From DATGKG01 sp963783145 (lineage in GTDB: Bacteria > Desulfobacterota > Binatia > Binatales > Binataceae): a stretch of DNA of 64,000 nt. The position numbers and the translations under genes are program-made. Location of the stretch: NCBI GenBank assembly GCA_963783145.1, contig CAWAMM010000004.1, positions 372,001 through 436,000 on the forward strand, read 5' to 3'. This document shows positions 26,833-36,149 of the stretch, piece by piece; the first letter of the stretch is position 1, and each line of letters begins with the position of its first letter. Below the pieces are notes generated by a model. The model had not been told where the DNA came from. It searched no databases and saw nothing but the letters and a program-made list of their open reading frames with translations.

Positions 26833-28641
26833 ATGATCAGATTGATTGTTCGCCGAGCGCTCCTCGCGGGCTTGACCCTTTCGCTCTGGAGCGCGATGGT
26901 CCCATGGTTCACTTCAACTTCAGTCATGGCGCAGGAACTCGACGGCCAAACCTCGGCGACTGATGCGTTGACGCAGACCGAAGTTGCAAATGCGCTGTGG
27001 CAGCTAACTTACAAGCCGGGTCAGATTCCTGCCGGGATTCGGTCCAAGCTCAACGCTCCCCTCAACAGCAACGCGAACTATGGCAGCCGGTCTACGTTTT
27101 ACCTTAACGAGCGGGTCAATGAGCCGGTAAGCTTCACGCCCAACTATCTGGCCAACTATGCGAACCTGGCGCTGTACAATTCCTCCCTCAACGACAATCA
27201 GGCGCAGGCCAGGAACGCCTACCTCGGCGAGGACCGCAGCACCGGGTTCCGGGATATTCCGACACCCGGTCCCGGTATCTTGCCGTTCCCGCAATCCGAC
27301 GCGATGGATTTGGAAGCGCAATTCGGATGGTACTACGCGGCCGGCAATGTCGTGGGTGAAGACGGCAAACAATACGGGGTATTGCTGATGTTGCTGTCGA
27401 CCCCGATCTTACCGCCCGCGACCGCCAAGGAGCTGGGCCTGACCGACACCGAAAATGAAAGCACCCAGCTTCAGCTGGAGATCAATCAAGGTAACGGTTT
27501 CCATTATGAGGCGCGGCCAACTCACGTCGCGGGAACCACCGGACTACTTCAGTTCAAACCCAATACCTTCTTCTCGGTGATGGGAAAGAATCGGATGGAA
27601 TCATTGCGCAAGGGCCAATTCTTTCCGATGCGGATGCAGGCGTTGGGTTGGGATTTCTCCACTACTCCCCCGACTCAAATGAAGATCGACGTCGTGGTTT
27701 CGTCGGGCTCCAAACCGCTGCTCGAAGGCAACCTGGGATGCCTGCCATGTTGCGGTGGAATCGGAACCCTCTACTACTCGATTCCGCGGATGACCGTTGA
27801 CCCGAGCCGCAGCAGCATCGCGATCAATGGCAAGAAGATTAAACTCAAAAGCGGAACCTTCTGGCTCGACCATCAATGGGGCACCACCGGCGACCCCAAG
27901 CAGGAAGTGGTGCGCGCGGCCATCAACCTGGCTCCGGGCGGGCCCGGCGGATGGGATTTCTTTCCGATGAATTTCACCGGCAATCGGGCCATGGTCGTGT
28001 ACTTCCTTCATACTGCGGCGTTTACTCAGTTTTATGGCGTCACCGACGATCAGCCCAAGCCCGGAACCATGACGGTGCCGATCAAAGGCCAGTACGTCGA
28101 TGCTAACGATAATGCCACCCAGATATCCGGCAGCTTGAGTGTCACCGACTGGGTGAGCGCGACTACCACTCCCGATCCGGCGCGATATCCCGTCACCCAC
28201 GTATGGCATCCGAATAAATGGGTATTCAGCTTTGCCGATCCGACCGCGGTCCCGGTAGACCTGCAAAACCTCACCATGACTCCGATCACCACGCAGCCCT
28301 CGACCTTGTTCTTCTCGGGCGGCGTGCAATATCAGGAAGCTCCCAGCAACGTCACCAACGGCGACAATGTCGTGGTGGGCACCGGCTATGGCGAATCGAC
28401 CGGCTATGCTGGAATCGCCGCGGTCAAGGCGAATTCCTTCGCGCTCGCGGGTCTGCCGAATACGCCGAGCCTGTTCCTTGCGCCTGGACCCTCGGCGCAG
28501 TTGATTTCGGATAGCCTCGCGTTTGTCGCGGCGAACGCCGACGAAGCCCAGGCTGCGCTGGCGATGTGCACGGACCAAACCAACACCGACGGCGCCGATG
28601 TCGACGACGAGATGGATCTGCTCGGGCGCTATTCGTATTGA
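26833..28641 (+). CDS. Secreted lipocalin-like protein of the AttH/CrtC type
   Basis: A 602-residue protein with a signal peptide ending near VMAQE (~36). The second half has the AttH/CrtC lipocalin-like signature: GTFWLDHQWG (~345-355), GWDFFPMNF and the YPVTHVWHPNKWVFSF strand pair. CrtC enzymes hydrate carotenoid double bonds, but many family members are uncharacterised secreted proteins, so only the fold is assigned. An unusual Cys cluster GCLPCCGG lies at ~297-304. No membrane anchor is seen, so it should be periplasmic. The ribosome site is weak (GGGGGATT). Confidence 0.7.
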   Translation: MIRLIVRRALLAGLTLSLWSAMVPWFTSTSVMAQELDGQTSATDALTQTEVANALWQLTYKPGQIPAGIRSKLNAPLNSNANYGSRSTFYLNERVNEPVSFTPNYLANYANLALYNSSLNDNQAQARNAYLGEDRSTGFRDIPTPGPGILPFPQSDAMDLEAQFGWYYAAGNVVGEDGKQYGVLLMLLSTPILPPATAKELGLTDTENESTQLQLEINQGNGFHYEARPTHVAGTTGLLQFKPNTFFSVMGKNRMESLRKGQFFPMRMQALGWDFSTTPPTQMKIDVVVSSGSKPLLEGNLGCLPCCGGIGTLYYSIPRMTVDPSRSSIAINGKKIKLKSGTFWLDHQWGTTGDPKQEVVRAAINLAPGGPGGWDFFPMNFTGNRAMVVYFLHTAAFTQFYGVTDDQPKPGTMTVPIKGQYVDANDNATQISGSLSVTDWVSATTTPDPARYPVTHVWHPNKWVFSFADPTAVPVDLQNLTMTPITTQPSTLFFSGGVQYQEAPSNVTNGDNVVVGTGYGESTGYAGIAAVKANSFALAGLPNTPSLFLAPGPSAQLISDSLAFVAANADEAQAALAMCTDQTNTDGADVDDEMDLLGRYSY

Positions 28642-28660
28642 TGCCGCCGAACTGAGCGCT

Positions 28661-28685
28661 CCTCCCCCGAGCGATACGGGGGAGG
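28661..28685. repeat. Family C hairpin repeat, copy 1
   Basis: CCTCCCCC-GAGCGATAC-GGGGGAGG, an 8-bp perfect stem, 20 nt after the stop of the CrtC-like gene. The loop core CGA-x-CGATACGG recurs at 32576 and 34984. It may serve as a terminator without T-run. Confidence 0.6.
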
Positions 28686-28778
28686 GCCGAATTGCTGAAT
28701 GGCGGGAGGTCGCGGTCGCCACTCGCGCGACCCATCAGGTTTACTTGACTCTGAGTCCGGTGCCGGATATGCCTTGGC

Positions 28779-30761
28779 GTGCGCGTGACCTGGTTGTTGC
28801 AATCGCTCGTTCTGCGTCTGAATCTGCCCTCGCTCAAACCCCTGTTCCAGCGTATTTATGACTTCGGTTTGCGGCGTGTAGTAGCCGCTTTATCCAGACA
28901 TCCCGCGGTTTTTTGTATCCTTGGCACGGGTTCGTATTTCGAAGGGCGTCCGGTCTATGGGCTGTCCGACGTCGACCTCATCATCGTCCTGAATGAGAGC
29001 GTCAGCCGCGCCGATGGGGCGGTGGGCGAGATTGCTTATGCCTATGGACGGCTGCGTCGGATCTTTCCCTTCCTGGGGCCATGGGAGGAGCGGGAAGCCA
29101 ACTTGATCTTTCTTTCTGAGATCGCCGCGGGCTTTCCGGTCCTCGAGCGAATCAGCCTCCGGTTGAAGCAGGGTCGCCTGGTGCCGCTGTATGGCGAGTT
29201 ACCCCGCGACCTCGTCAGCGGCGCGGTGACCACCAGCGAATTGCTGAGCGAGATCAATACGCTGCTGCGATCTTCTGTCATGGCCGATGCGCGGCATACC
29301 AGGCGCTTGATTTTCTGGAAACGCATCTTTACCAAACTGACTGGGTTGGCGGAGCTGCTCGAACTCAAAGCCTGGTCGAGCGAAGTCAGGGCGCGCGCCG
29401 AACTGACTTTCCTTGGCGAGGACGACACGCGCCTGTTTTTTCGCCAAGGCGATCCGGAGCGCCTGTTCGAGCTGCAACTGGCGCTGAGCCGGCAAATCTT
29501 CGACCTGGTCGCGCGGCGCGAACCCAAGCTAAGGATTCGGCCCGTCCTCGTGGCGGCAGACGCGCCTTCTTACGGGCATACTTCGCCTCCTGCGCCGGGG
29601 CTTTTTTCCGCGGCCTTAGGAGAGCCTGGCATAAGAAACATTCCTTCGGTGCACGTCGCGCTGGTCTCAGGTCTGCCTTACTTCTCGGTCGATGAGTCGA
29701 TACCGCTGCTGGAGATTCATCAGGCAACCTACGCCGGCCTGCAACGCCTGCGTCAGGTCAAGCCGGGAAAGCTTGCGACTGACGAGACCGCGCTGGTATC
29801 GGCCGACGGCTTCTTGTTTATCGCCGCGCGCCAACAATGGCGCATCGAGATCCTACCTTTAGATCCGGTACAGTTCGCGAGTGTTTACGCCGCCGTTTAT
29901 GGGGACAGCCTGGAGTTCGAGGTCCCGGCAAGCATAGTGGCCGAGCAGCAAGCGACCACCGCGGCAATGTTTCGCGGTTATGCACACACCTATCGCGTTG
30001 ACGGCAGCATGGTTACCAAGCTGTCTCAGCCGTGCATCTATCGCGAGCACGACGCCGAGGTAATTGAGAGCGCCCTACGCCTCCTGCGAGCACGGGTTGC
30101 GGGCCCGCCTGAATGGACTCTAATCGAGAGTGCGAGCGATTTGGTCGAATATTTTCGTCAGCGATATCCTGAGTGCGAGAACTTCTTGAGCGAGCTCGAG
30201 CGCTATCGGCGATCTCTGCACGGCGATTTGTCCCTGGGCGAAACGACCGCCAACAACCTCTATCACTGCCTGCACCAGTTCATGAGCCAGGCTCTGACCG
30301 ACGCGAAGACCATCACGATCGATCCGCCCAATAAGCACCTGGACATCACGGTAGGAGTCATCACCCGCAACCGAGCGGGCGATCTGGAAGCCATGCTGGA
30401 GTCACTGACCCGCCAGCGGCGCGCACCCGACGAGGTCGTAGTGGTTGACAATGGATCGACCGATCAGACCCAGTCGGTGCTAAAAAAATTTCGTGACCGT
30501 TTGCCGCTTCGATGTGAGTTTCTGGAGGGGGCGAATATTCCAGGTGCGCGGAACCTGGTGCTCGAAAGCGCCACGCACGAGATCGTTTCGTTCATCGATG
30601 ACGATTGTATCAGCGAGCCGGAGTGGCTGGCCGCGGTTGAAGCGGGGTTCTTGCGCGCGGATAACATCGGGGTCGTTGGCGGATGGGTAATCCATCAGCC
30701 CGCCCCAAGTCACTCCACCGTGGATAACTATTACAACCTGTTTCATCACGTTAAATCCTGA
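28779..30761 (+). CDS. Nucleotidyltransferase-fold domain fused to the first half of a GT2 glycosyltransferase
   Basis: 660 residues. Residues ~45-75 carry GTGSYFEGRPVYGLSDVDLI, the GS...D-x-D motif of minimal nucleotidyltransferases. A ~400-residue middle region has no motif I recognise. From ~522 a GT2 fold starts: TVGVITRNRAGDLEAMLESL, VVVDNGSTD and FIDDDCISEPEW with the donor-binding D-D-D. It stops after VVGGWVIHQP...FHHVKS, before the acceptor half, which is encoded by the next gene from 30781. The start is GTG at 28779; a later one is possible. The whole would be a ~1,225-residue protein, here split by a stop. Confidence 0.75.
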   Translation: MRVTWLLQSLVLRLNLPSLKPLFQRIYDFGLRRVVAALSRHPAVFCILGTGSYFEGRPVYGLSDVDLIIVLNESVSRADGAVGEIAYAYGRLRRIFPFLGPWEEREANLIFLSEIAAGFPVLERISLRLKQGRLVPLYGELPRDLVSGAVTTSELLSEINTLLRSSVMADARHTRRLIFWKRIFTKLTGLAELLELKAWSSEVRARAELTFLGEDDTRLFFRQGDPERLFELQLALSRQIFDLVARREPKLRIRPVLVAADAPSYGHTSPPAPGLFSAALGEPGIRNIPSVHVALVSGLPYFSVDESIPLLEIHQATYAGLQRLRQVKPGKLATDETALVSADGFLFIAARQQWRIEILPLDPVQFASVYAAVYGDSLEFEVPASIVAEQQATTAAMFRGYAHTYRVDGSMVTKLSQPCIYREHDAEVIESALRLLRARVAGPPEWTLIESASDLVEYFRQRYPECENFLSELERYRRSLHGDLSLGETTANNLYHCLHQFMSQALTDAKTITIDPPNKHLDITVGVITRNRAGDLEAMLESLTRQRRAPDEVVVVDNGSTDQTQSVLKKFRDRLPLRCEFLEGANIPGARNLVLESATHEIVSFIDDDCISEPEWLAAVEAGFLRADNIGVVGGWVIHQPAPSHSTVDNYYNLFHHVKS

Positions 30762-30780
30762 GTAATGAAAAGGATGCACG

Positions 30781-32478
30781 ATGCTCATTGACTTGTCTCT
30801 CCTCCTGAATAGCGGAGCGCAGAGCCCGATTGCGGAACGCCCGATCCGGATGGGATTCTTTCACTTCCCTAACAACAATCTGTCTATCCGGAAGCAATGC
30901 GCACGTGACGTTGGCATGTACGATCCCATCGCGCAAAAAGGCGAAGACGTCGATCTATGTTTTCGGGTAGCACTCAATCCCAAGTGGGTGGCATGGCGTG
31001 AGAATGCGGCGACCGTCAGGCACAAAGGAAGAAGCTCCTTGTGGGGCCTTATCGAGCAGATGTGGGGCTGGGGATTGCACCTGGGCTACCCTTACTCGAA
31101 GACCGGCGTTCGTGGCGTGTACGCGTACTTGTTAAACGGCCGCGAGCATACCATCGTGGGCCGCTTCGAAAGCGAGCATTTCCCGATTTTAGTATGTGCG
31201 TTTGCGACCGACTTTTATCTCGTCAACGCCTTCGTGCTTCTGATGATCTGGGCGACATGCTTCGGGCACCTTTGGATCGGGCTTGCAGCATTGGCCGGAC
31301 TGCTATGGGCCGCGCCGCGATATCTGCATGATGTCAGGCACGTCGGGCTAAGGCCCTGGAGCACCGTCAAACTCGGAGTGGTGCATTACCTTGCCAATCT
31401 GGCGTTTACGGCTTCGGCGTTTTTCGGCGCCCTGCGGCATCGCGAGATCCTGCTCGCGCCCTCGGTGTTCAAGCTGGATGGCCCTGAATCGCCGCTCAAC
31501 GTCGGCGCGAAGCGCGGCGAGCGACAACCACTCATTAGAGTTCGGGGTGCCGACTCCTACGCTCCGGCCGAAGACCTGTGGATCGTAACCTGTTACTTCA
31601 ATCCTCAGGCTTACGCTACGCGGTTGGAAAACTATCATCGCTTCAAGGCCGCTTTTGAGAGATCGGAGGCCCGGTTCATAACCGTGGAATGTGCTTTTGA
31701 CAATCAGCCCTTCGTTCTAACTGGTCCCAATGTCATACACATGCGGGCCACCGATGTGATGTTTCAAAAGGAACGGCTGCTCAACCTGGCGATTTCCGGA
31801 CTTCCCCCCGAGTGTCGCAAGGTAGCGTGGCTCGATTGCGATATATTGTTCCAAAATCCGGCGTGGATGATTCAGACCTCCAGGTTACTCGACGACTTTG
31901 CGCTGGTTCAGCCGTTTCAGAAGGTGGTGTACCCGGCCAGGGGAGAGCTTTCCTATAGTAGCGATTCAATCGGCTCCACCGAGAGTTTTGGCTCAGTATT
32001 CAGCTCCGGACCAAGCGAACCATTGGCAGGCAACTTCTGGCGGCATGGTCATACGGGCTTCGCATGGGCGGCGAGACGCGATTTGCTTAAGACTGACGGA
32101 CTATATGAAGCCTGTGTCGCTGCCGATGGTGACCACATGATAGCGCATGCCGCGGTTGGTGACTTGGACGGCCCTTGCGTACAGCGCACGCTGGTCGGTC
32201 TCGATCACCGGAATCACTTTCGTCACTGGGCCGCGGAATTCTACAAAAACACCGGAGGCCGTGTCGGCTGTGTTCCGGGAACCATTCTCCATCTCTGGCA
32301 TGGTGACTATCGACATAAGAAGCCTTACCAAAACCCGGTACAATTACACGCCTACGAGTTCGATCCCGCCAAAGATATCCGGGTCGGATCCAGTGGAGCC
32401 TTGGAGTGGAACAGTTCCAAGCCGGAACTCCATCGTTCGATGCGAAACTATTTCGCTGCGAGGATGGAAGACGGGTAA
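30781..32478 (+). CDS. Second half of the GT2 glycosyltransferase plus a further DxD glycosyltransferase-like domain
   Basis: 565 residues. The N-terminus (NNNLSIRKQCARDVGMYDP...GEDVDLCFRV) is the acceptor half of a GT2 domain, with the E-D motif. Two hydrophobic segments follow at ~145-190. From ~262 a different domain starts: LWIVTCYFNP...YATRLENYHRFKAAF, then KVAWLDCDILFQNP with a D-x-D-like site. The ATG at 30781 has an AAGGA site 7 nt upstream, so it could be translated as an independent chain that pairs with the product of the gene before. TGA at 30759 and a frame change separate the two. Confidence 0.72.
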   Translation: MLIDLSLLLNSGAQSPIAERPIRMGFFHFPNNNLSIRKQCARDVGMYDPIAQKGEDVDLCFRVALNPKWVAWRENAATVRHKGRSSLWGLIEQMWGWGLHLGYPYSKTGVRGVYAYLLNGREHTIVGRFESEHFPILVCAFATDFYLVNAFVLLMIWATCFGHLWIGLAALAGLLWAAPRYLHDVRHVGLRPWSTVKLGVVHYLANLAFTASAFFGALRHREILLAPSVFKLDGPESPLNVGAKRGERQPLIRVRGADSYAPAEDLWIVTCYFNPQAYATRLENYHRFKAAFERSEARFITVECAFDNQPFVLTGPNVIHMRATDVMFQKERLLNLAISGLPPECRKVAWLDCDILFQNPAWMIQTSRLLDDFALVQPFQKVVYPARGELSYSSDSIGSTESFGSVFSSGPSEPLAGNFWRHGHTGFAWAARRDLLKTDGLYEACVAADGDHMIAHAAVGDLDGPCVQRTLVGLDHRNHFRHWAAEFYKNTGGRVGCVPGTILHLWHGDYRHKKPYQNPVQLHAYEFDPAKDIRVGSSGALEWNSSKPELHRSMRNYFAARMEDG

Positions 32479-33054
32479 GTCTGCTCGGTAACGTAGACGG
32501 CGCATCTCCGAGACTTCCGGCTGACTTATTTGTTGCGCCGGAGATTAGAAGGTCGCGTTCGAGGCCAAAAGGCATCTCCATCGAACGATACGGTGGAGGA
32601 GTATTGAGACGGGGCAGGAGGAGACGGGCTAACCGAACCACTTTCTCGCCTTTCGACGTGTTTGGTTGGCGAGACCGGAGAGGAAATGGCGAAGCCAATG
32701 GTCCTCGAAGAGGGTCTTTGTATGCTCAACTGCCATTTTGGCGAAGCGCTAGTGAAGGTCGCTTTTTTGGCTGATCTATCAGTACCCGAAGCAGAAGAGG
32801 AAAGCATTTGCTATGGACTCTCGGATCATTCGGGGAAAGACGGTCTTGTGCCGTTCATGCGACGGCTTGCGGGCCTGGCGGTGAGAGGCAGGGCGGAGCA
32901 TTAACTCTGAGATTTTCTGTTCGTCAGACGTAATATTCTTTCCGATCTACTTGGATGGAGCATCTCTAGGGAGTGTGGCGCCATTCGGTTATCTGATAGA
33001 AGCGTACCTTGAACCGCTGAGGAAAGTTGTTAGTCGCTAGAGTCGGAGATTCTG
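32479..33054. other. Low-coding stretch with repeat remnants
   Basis: 576 nt without a convincing gene. It includes family C copy 2 at 32576-32598 and a short sequence at 32734-32775 that is also found at the 3' end of the patatin-like gene. The open frame from 32662 to 32904 has no ribosome site and may be part of this repeat. The AT-richer composition marks the start of the accessory region. Confidence 0.5.
32576..32598. repeat. Family C hairpin repeat, copy 2
   Basis: CTCCATCG-AACGATA-CGGTGGAG, with one G-T pair in an 8-bp stem and the same CGA-x-CGATACGG core as at 28661. Followed by GAGTATTGAGACGG, similar to the sequence after copy 3. Confidence 0.55.
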
Positions 33055-34283
33055 ATGCAACCGTTCATTAGGGTAATCCGTCCAACCGGGATTCTGTCGT
33101 TCGCCCCCGATTGTGAGCCAATAAGTCTTAACCCCCTAAACGTTCTGATCGGTCCGAACGGTTCTGGCAAATCGAATCTGATGGAATTGTTCGAATTGTT
33201 AAGAGCCGCGGCAACAGATCTTGCCGGAGCGATCCGAGATGGGGGAGGCGTCGGGGAATGGCTGTGGAAGGGCGAAAAGAAAACTGAAGCAGGGATAGTT
33301 AATACCGAAATCGAGCTACCAAATTTCGATACCCCTCTTCGTTACCTGTTGGAGTTCGACGCGGCAGGGCAGAGACTTGAGGTTCTTCACCGGAAGTCAC
33401 CCTTGCCGAGCTCAAGCTACCTGTGGACGAAGCCATTGAGGATGCCAGAGCTCGACGGGCAGGGGCGCAGGACGTTTATTTCTACTATCGGTTTCAACAT
33501 GGCCATCCTATCATCAACGTTCGTCAGGGAGAAAAGGGCAAGCCTGTCCAGCGGAGATTGAACCGAGACAGTCTCGATCCACAGCAATCCGTATTGTCGC
33601 AGAGGAAAGATCCCGATCTTTATCCGGAGGTTACAGCCATCGGGCGAGCGTTCGGGCGAATCCAAACGTTCCGCGACTGGAGCTTCGGTCGATACACTCT
33701 ATTGAGACAGCCTCAACCGGCCGATCTGCCAAATGACATTCTGTTACCTGACGCTCGCAATCTTGGGCTGATACTAAATTCAATAGAGAACAGCGATGAG
33801 GGGTTGCGTCTCAACGAGAGCATCAAGCGATTCCTCCCGCGGTTTCGTCGCTTTTCAATTTCTGTGCAAGCCGGAACTGTCCAGATTTTGCTGCACGAGG
33901 ACGGCTTGCGAAGTCCCATCCCTGCAACGCGATTGTCCGATGGTACGATCCGCTTTATCGCAATACTGACTATTTTACTTCGACCAGCTCTGGCACCACT
34001 CATCTGCCTTGATGAACCCGAACTCGGCCTTCATCCCGACGCGCTTACCATAATAGCTGAACTCTTAGTTGACGCCGCTCGACATACGCAAATCGTCGTG
34101 ACGACTCATTCTGATGCTCTCGTGTCCGCCCTGACAGAGCATGCCGAGTCGGTCTTTGTATCCGAAAATCTCGCAGGGTCGACGCGTCTCCGCCGGTTGG
34201 ACTCCCAAAAGCTTCAATACTGGCTGAAGAAATATCGCCTAGGTGAAATTTGGCGAATCGGGGAATTGGGAGGCAATCCTTGA
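33055..34283 (+). pseudogene. AAA-family ATPase (COG4637-like, OLD/RecF-type), frameshifted
   Basis: The first frame (33055-~33400) has the Walker A motif in LIGPNGSGKSNLMELFELL; the second (from ~33400 to 34283) has VYFYYRFQHGHPIINVR, LSQRKDPDLYPE, the signature SDGTIRFIAIL, Walker B in LICLDEPELGLHPD and TTHSD. In related proteins these are continuous, so a single base is gained or lost between ~33385 and 33420. Such ATPases pair with a DUF4276 or TOPRIM partner, here encoded 4 nt overlapping downstream. A role in phage or plasmid defence is inference from that pairing. Length restored is ~409 residues. Confidence 0.8.
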
Positions 34284-34879
34284 GTGATGTCGTTGTTTAT
34301 ATGGAGGGAGGAGGCGATCCCCGAGACGGAAAAGCTGCGCTTCGTATCGGAATGACGGCGTTCCTTCGCACCCTAAAAGAGATGGCTAACGCTCGAAGGC
34401 ACAACTTGAAGATCGTTCCTTGTGGAGGTCGTACCGAAGCGCGTGATGCATTCTTGAACGCCACCAAGATAGCGCCGGATGACCACGCCTTTCTTCTTGT
34501 TGATTCCGAGGAACAGGTCGTTCATGCGCCAAAGCAACATCTCAGTCACAGAGACGGTTGGAACCTCAACGCCATCCCGGAACGAAAAATCCATTTGATG
34601 GTGCAAACTATGGAGACGTGGATAGTCGCAGACGTCGAAGCATTGATTGCCCATTATGGTAAGAATTTTCTTCCCAACTCGCTTCCGAAGGCGGTGAATC
34701 TCGAACTAGTTCCAAAAGCAAAAGTGGCAGACGTGTTGAGACATGCGACCGGGAAAACGCTGAAAGGCGAATATCACAAGATCAATCATGCAAGCGCTCT
34801 GCTTCAGAGAATTCGACCCGAGGAAGTAAGAAGCCGGTGCCCATTTTCCGATTGTTCGAGATCTTGGAGAATGAAATAG
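34280..34879 (+). CDS. DUF4276 family protein (TOPRIM-like partner of the ATPase), C-terminus frameshifted
   Basis: Starts at TTG 34280, overlapping the ATPase stop by 4 nt (TTGA), and reads LSDVVVYMEGGGDPRDGKAALR, a TOPRIM-like opening with Glu and the DPR motif. FLLVDSEEQVV holds the D-x-E acidic pair and HLMVQTMETWIVADVEAL is a family signature. The last residues (CSRSWRMK) do not fit; another frame gives LFEILENEIAHM ending at 34890, so an indel lies near 34850. In known pairs such a protein is the predicted nuclease of an AAA-ATPase system. Both genes of this pair are disrupted. Confidence 0.75.
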   Translation: MSDVVVYMEGGGDPRDGKAALRIGMTAFLRTLKEMANARRHNLKIVPCGGRTEARDAFLNATKIAPDDHAFLLVDSEEQVVHAPKQHLSHRDGWNLNAIPERKIHLMVQTMETWIVADVEALIAHYGKNFLPNSLPKAVNLELVPKAKVADVLRHATGKTLKGEYHKINHASALLQRIRPEEVRSRCPFSDCSRSWRMK

Positions 34880-34983
34880 CACACATGTAGACAACGGACC
34901 GTGGGGAACGATCCCTGCGCTGAGGTCTCTTTCTGACTCGTTACAGTTCATGCTCTCAGACATCGCATGAACTGCGCCGGTCC

Positions 34984-35010
34984 ACCTCTGCCGAATGATA
35001 CGGGGAGGGG
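34984..35010. repeat. Family C hairpin repeat, copy 3
   Basis: Imperfect hairpin around the CCGAATGATACGGGG core, shared with copies at 28661 and 32576; followed by GGAGGATTATTGAGGAGG. Lies between the DUF4276 gene and the convergent NTF2-like gene. Confidence 0.5.
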
Positions 35011-35043
35011 CGATCGCGCGGAGGATTATTGAGGAGGAAGAAT

Positions 35044-35487
35044 TCAGGACTTCGCGGCGAGTGGCATCCGCGCGATGAAGCCCACGTGGCGCCCGATCAG
35101 CTTCCATTCGGAGCCCTCCAGCCGCCAGGCGTTCATGTAGCTGCACACAATGAGGTCGGCGATGGAAGGTTCCTGCCCGGTAGGGTCGTCCTTGACGGTG
35201 AAGCTTTCGTTGCCGGTCGCCAGCGCGATATCGCCCAGCATCGCCAGCTTCGAGATTCGCCGTTCGAAGGTTTTCAGCCGAATCCTGCCGGTGCGAAACA
35301 GGGTCAGCGCCTGGCTCTTGTTGAGGACCAGATTGGCCGTGCTGCTCACCACGAGGCCTTCGGACCAAAGCGCCTCGAGGGTTTGGACGTCGTTGCCGAG
35401 CGTGGCCTGAGCCTCGCGCTCTTCGACCAGCGCGACTTCCGCGGACCGATTTGTCTCCGGCTGAGCCACGTCAGATGAACCCCCCAA
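35044..35487 (-). CDS. NTF2/SnoaL-like protein (DUF4440 type)
   Basis: 147 residues of the cystatin-like NTF2 fold: an N-terminal helix rich in Glu (SAEVALVEEREAQATLGNDV), then EALWSEGLVVSSTANLVLNKSQAL, and a strand-rich end DLIVCSYMNAWRLEGSEWKLIGRHVGFI. DUF4440 members are small enzymes or binding proteins of mostly unknown role. No signal peptide. It is convergent with the DUF4276 gene and divergent from the secreted protein at 35653. Confidence 0.75.
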   Translation of the reverse strand: MGGSSDVAQPETNRSAEVALVEEREAQATLGNDVQTLEALWSEGLVVSSTANLVLNKSQALTLFRTGRIRLKTFERRISKLAMLGDIALATGNESFTVKDDPTGQEPSIADLIVCSYMNAWRLEGSEWKLIGRHVGFIARMPLAAKS

Positions 35488-35652
35488 GGTTCGAGGTCAA
35501 GATAATACCGCGTAGGTGGTTTGCAAAGCGAAGATCTCGCATTTGACCGCGGCGGTTTTTCCAATTTGGCTGGGAGTGGATCGATCGATGCTCCTCAATG
35601 CTTCTGCAACCAATCCTGAGCCAGAACGTCAATGACGATGAGGGGTTAAACC

Positions 35653-36102
35653 ATGAGTGCCGCGTCAATACACCGTTTAGGACATCCATGGTCCGAAAAG
35701 CGGCCTCGCCGAGGACTCGAGCGAATGACTATTGTCTTATCCGCCGTCCTTGCCGCAATGATCGCGATGGTGCCGGCTGCGACCGCATTCGGCGACCAGG
35801 TTCTGGAACTCCCTCAACCCGCCGCTCCGGTCGCATCCACTGACGCATCGACAAATAATGCAGCTTCACCCGAACAACCTCGCAATCAGGCGAGCGCGCC
35901 GATGCCCGCCGGATTGGGGTCGATAGCCGATTACGAGAATCAGGATTCAGAGGCTTCCTCAGCGGCGCCGCTGACTTCCTCGGCTGGGGCTCCGATCGAG
36001 CATCGAGGGGCTCAGGCCACGGTGCAGAATGAGGCGATCCTCGGCGCGCTGGTGCTTGGGGTAATCGCGCTGGAACTGACCGCCGGCAATCACCATCGTT
36101 GA
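35653..36102 (+). CDS. Small secreted or membrane protein, first copy of a duplicated locus
   Basis: 149 residues with a signal or transmembrane segment near 25-45 (MTIVLSAVLAAMIAMVPAATAFG); the second ATG at 35725 gives this start directly. A Pro/Ala/Ser/Glu-rich middle is followed by a second hydrophobic stretch near the C-terminus (ILGALVLGVIALELTAGNHHR). No family recognised. The last ~80 codons and the following 50 nt are repeated at 40195-40526, and the 3' flank is interrupted by the IS1-family element. Confidence 0.6.
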   Translation: MSAASIHRLGHPWSEKRPRRGLERMTIVLSAVLAAMIAMVPAATAFGDQVLELPQPAAPVASTDASTNNAASPEQPRNQASAPMPAGLGSIADYENQDSEASSAAPLTSSAGAPIEHRGAQATVQNEAILGALVLGVIALELTAGNHHR

Positions 36103-36149
36103 GAATTCCCTGCCGATGCCCGTGATGCGGTAATTCTGCGCCAAAGCGG
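35867..36149. repeat. Direct repeat copy 1, left part (interrupted by IS)
   Basis: About 280 nt nearly identical to 40195-40478. It holds the 3' end of the small secreted-protein gene and ~45 nt after it. The repeat resumes at 39397 after the inserted element, continuing to ~39452. Confidence 0.85.
36142..36149. repeat. Target-site duplication, left
   Basis: CAAAGCGG, repeated directly at 39397-39404 across the IS1-family element. The uninterrupted locus at 40471-40478 has CAAGGCGG in the same place. Confidence 0.85.

Noticed and set aside
26445..26963. 172-codon frame before the CrtC-like gene
   Set aside because: Runs over the true start of the secreted protein in another frame, no ribosome site and no recognisable motif.
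34706..35368. 220-codon minus-strand frame
   Set aside because: Overlaps the NTF2-like gene and the DUF4276 gene in other frames; product has no sensible motifs.
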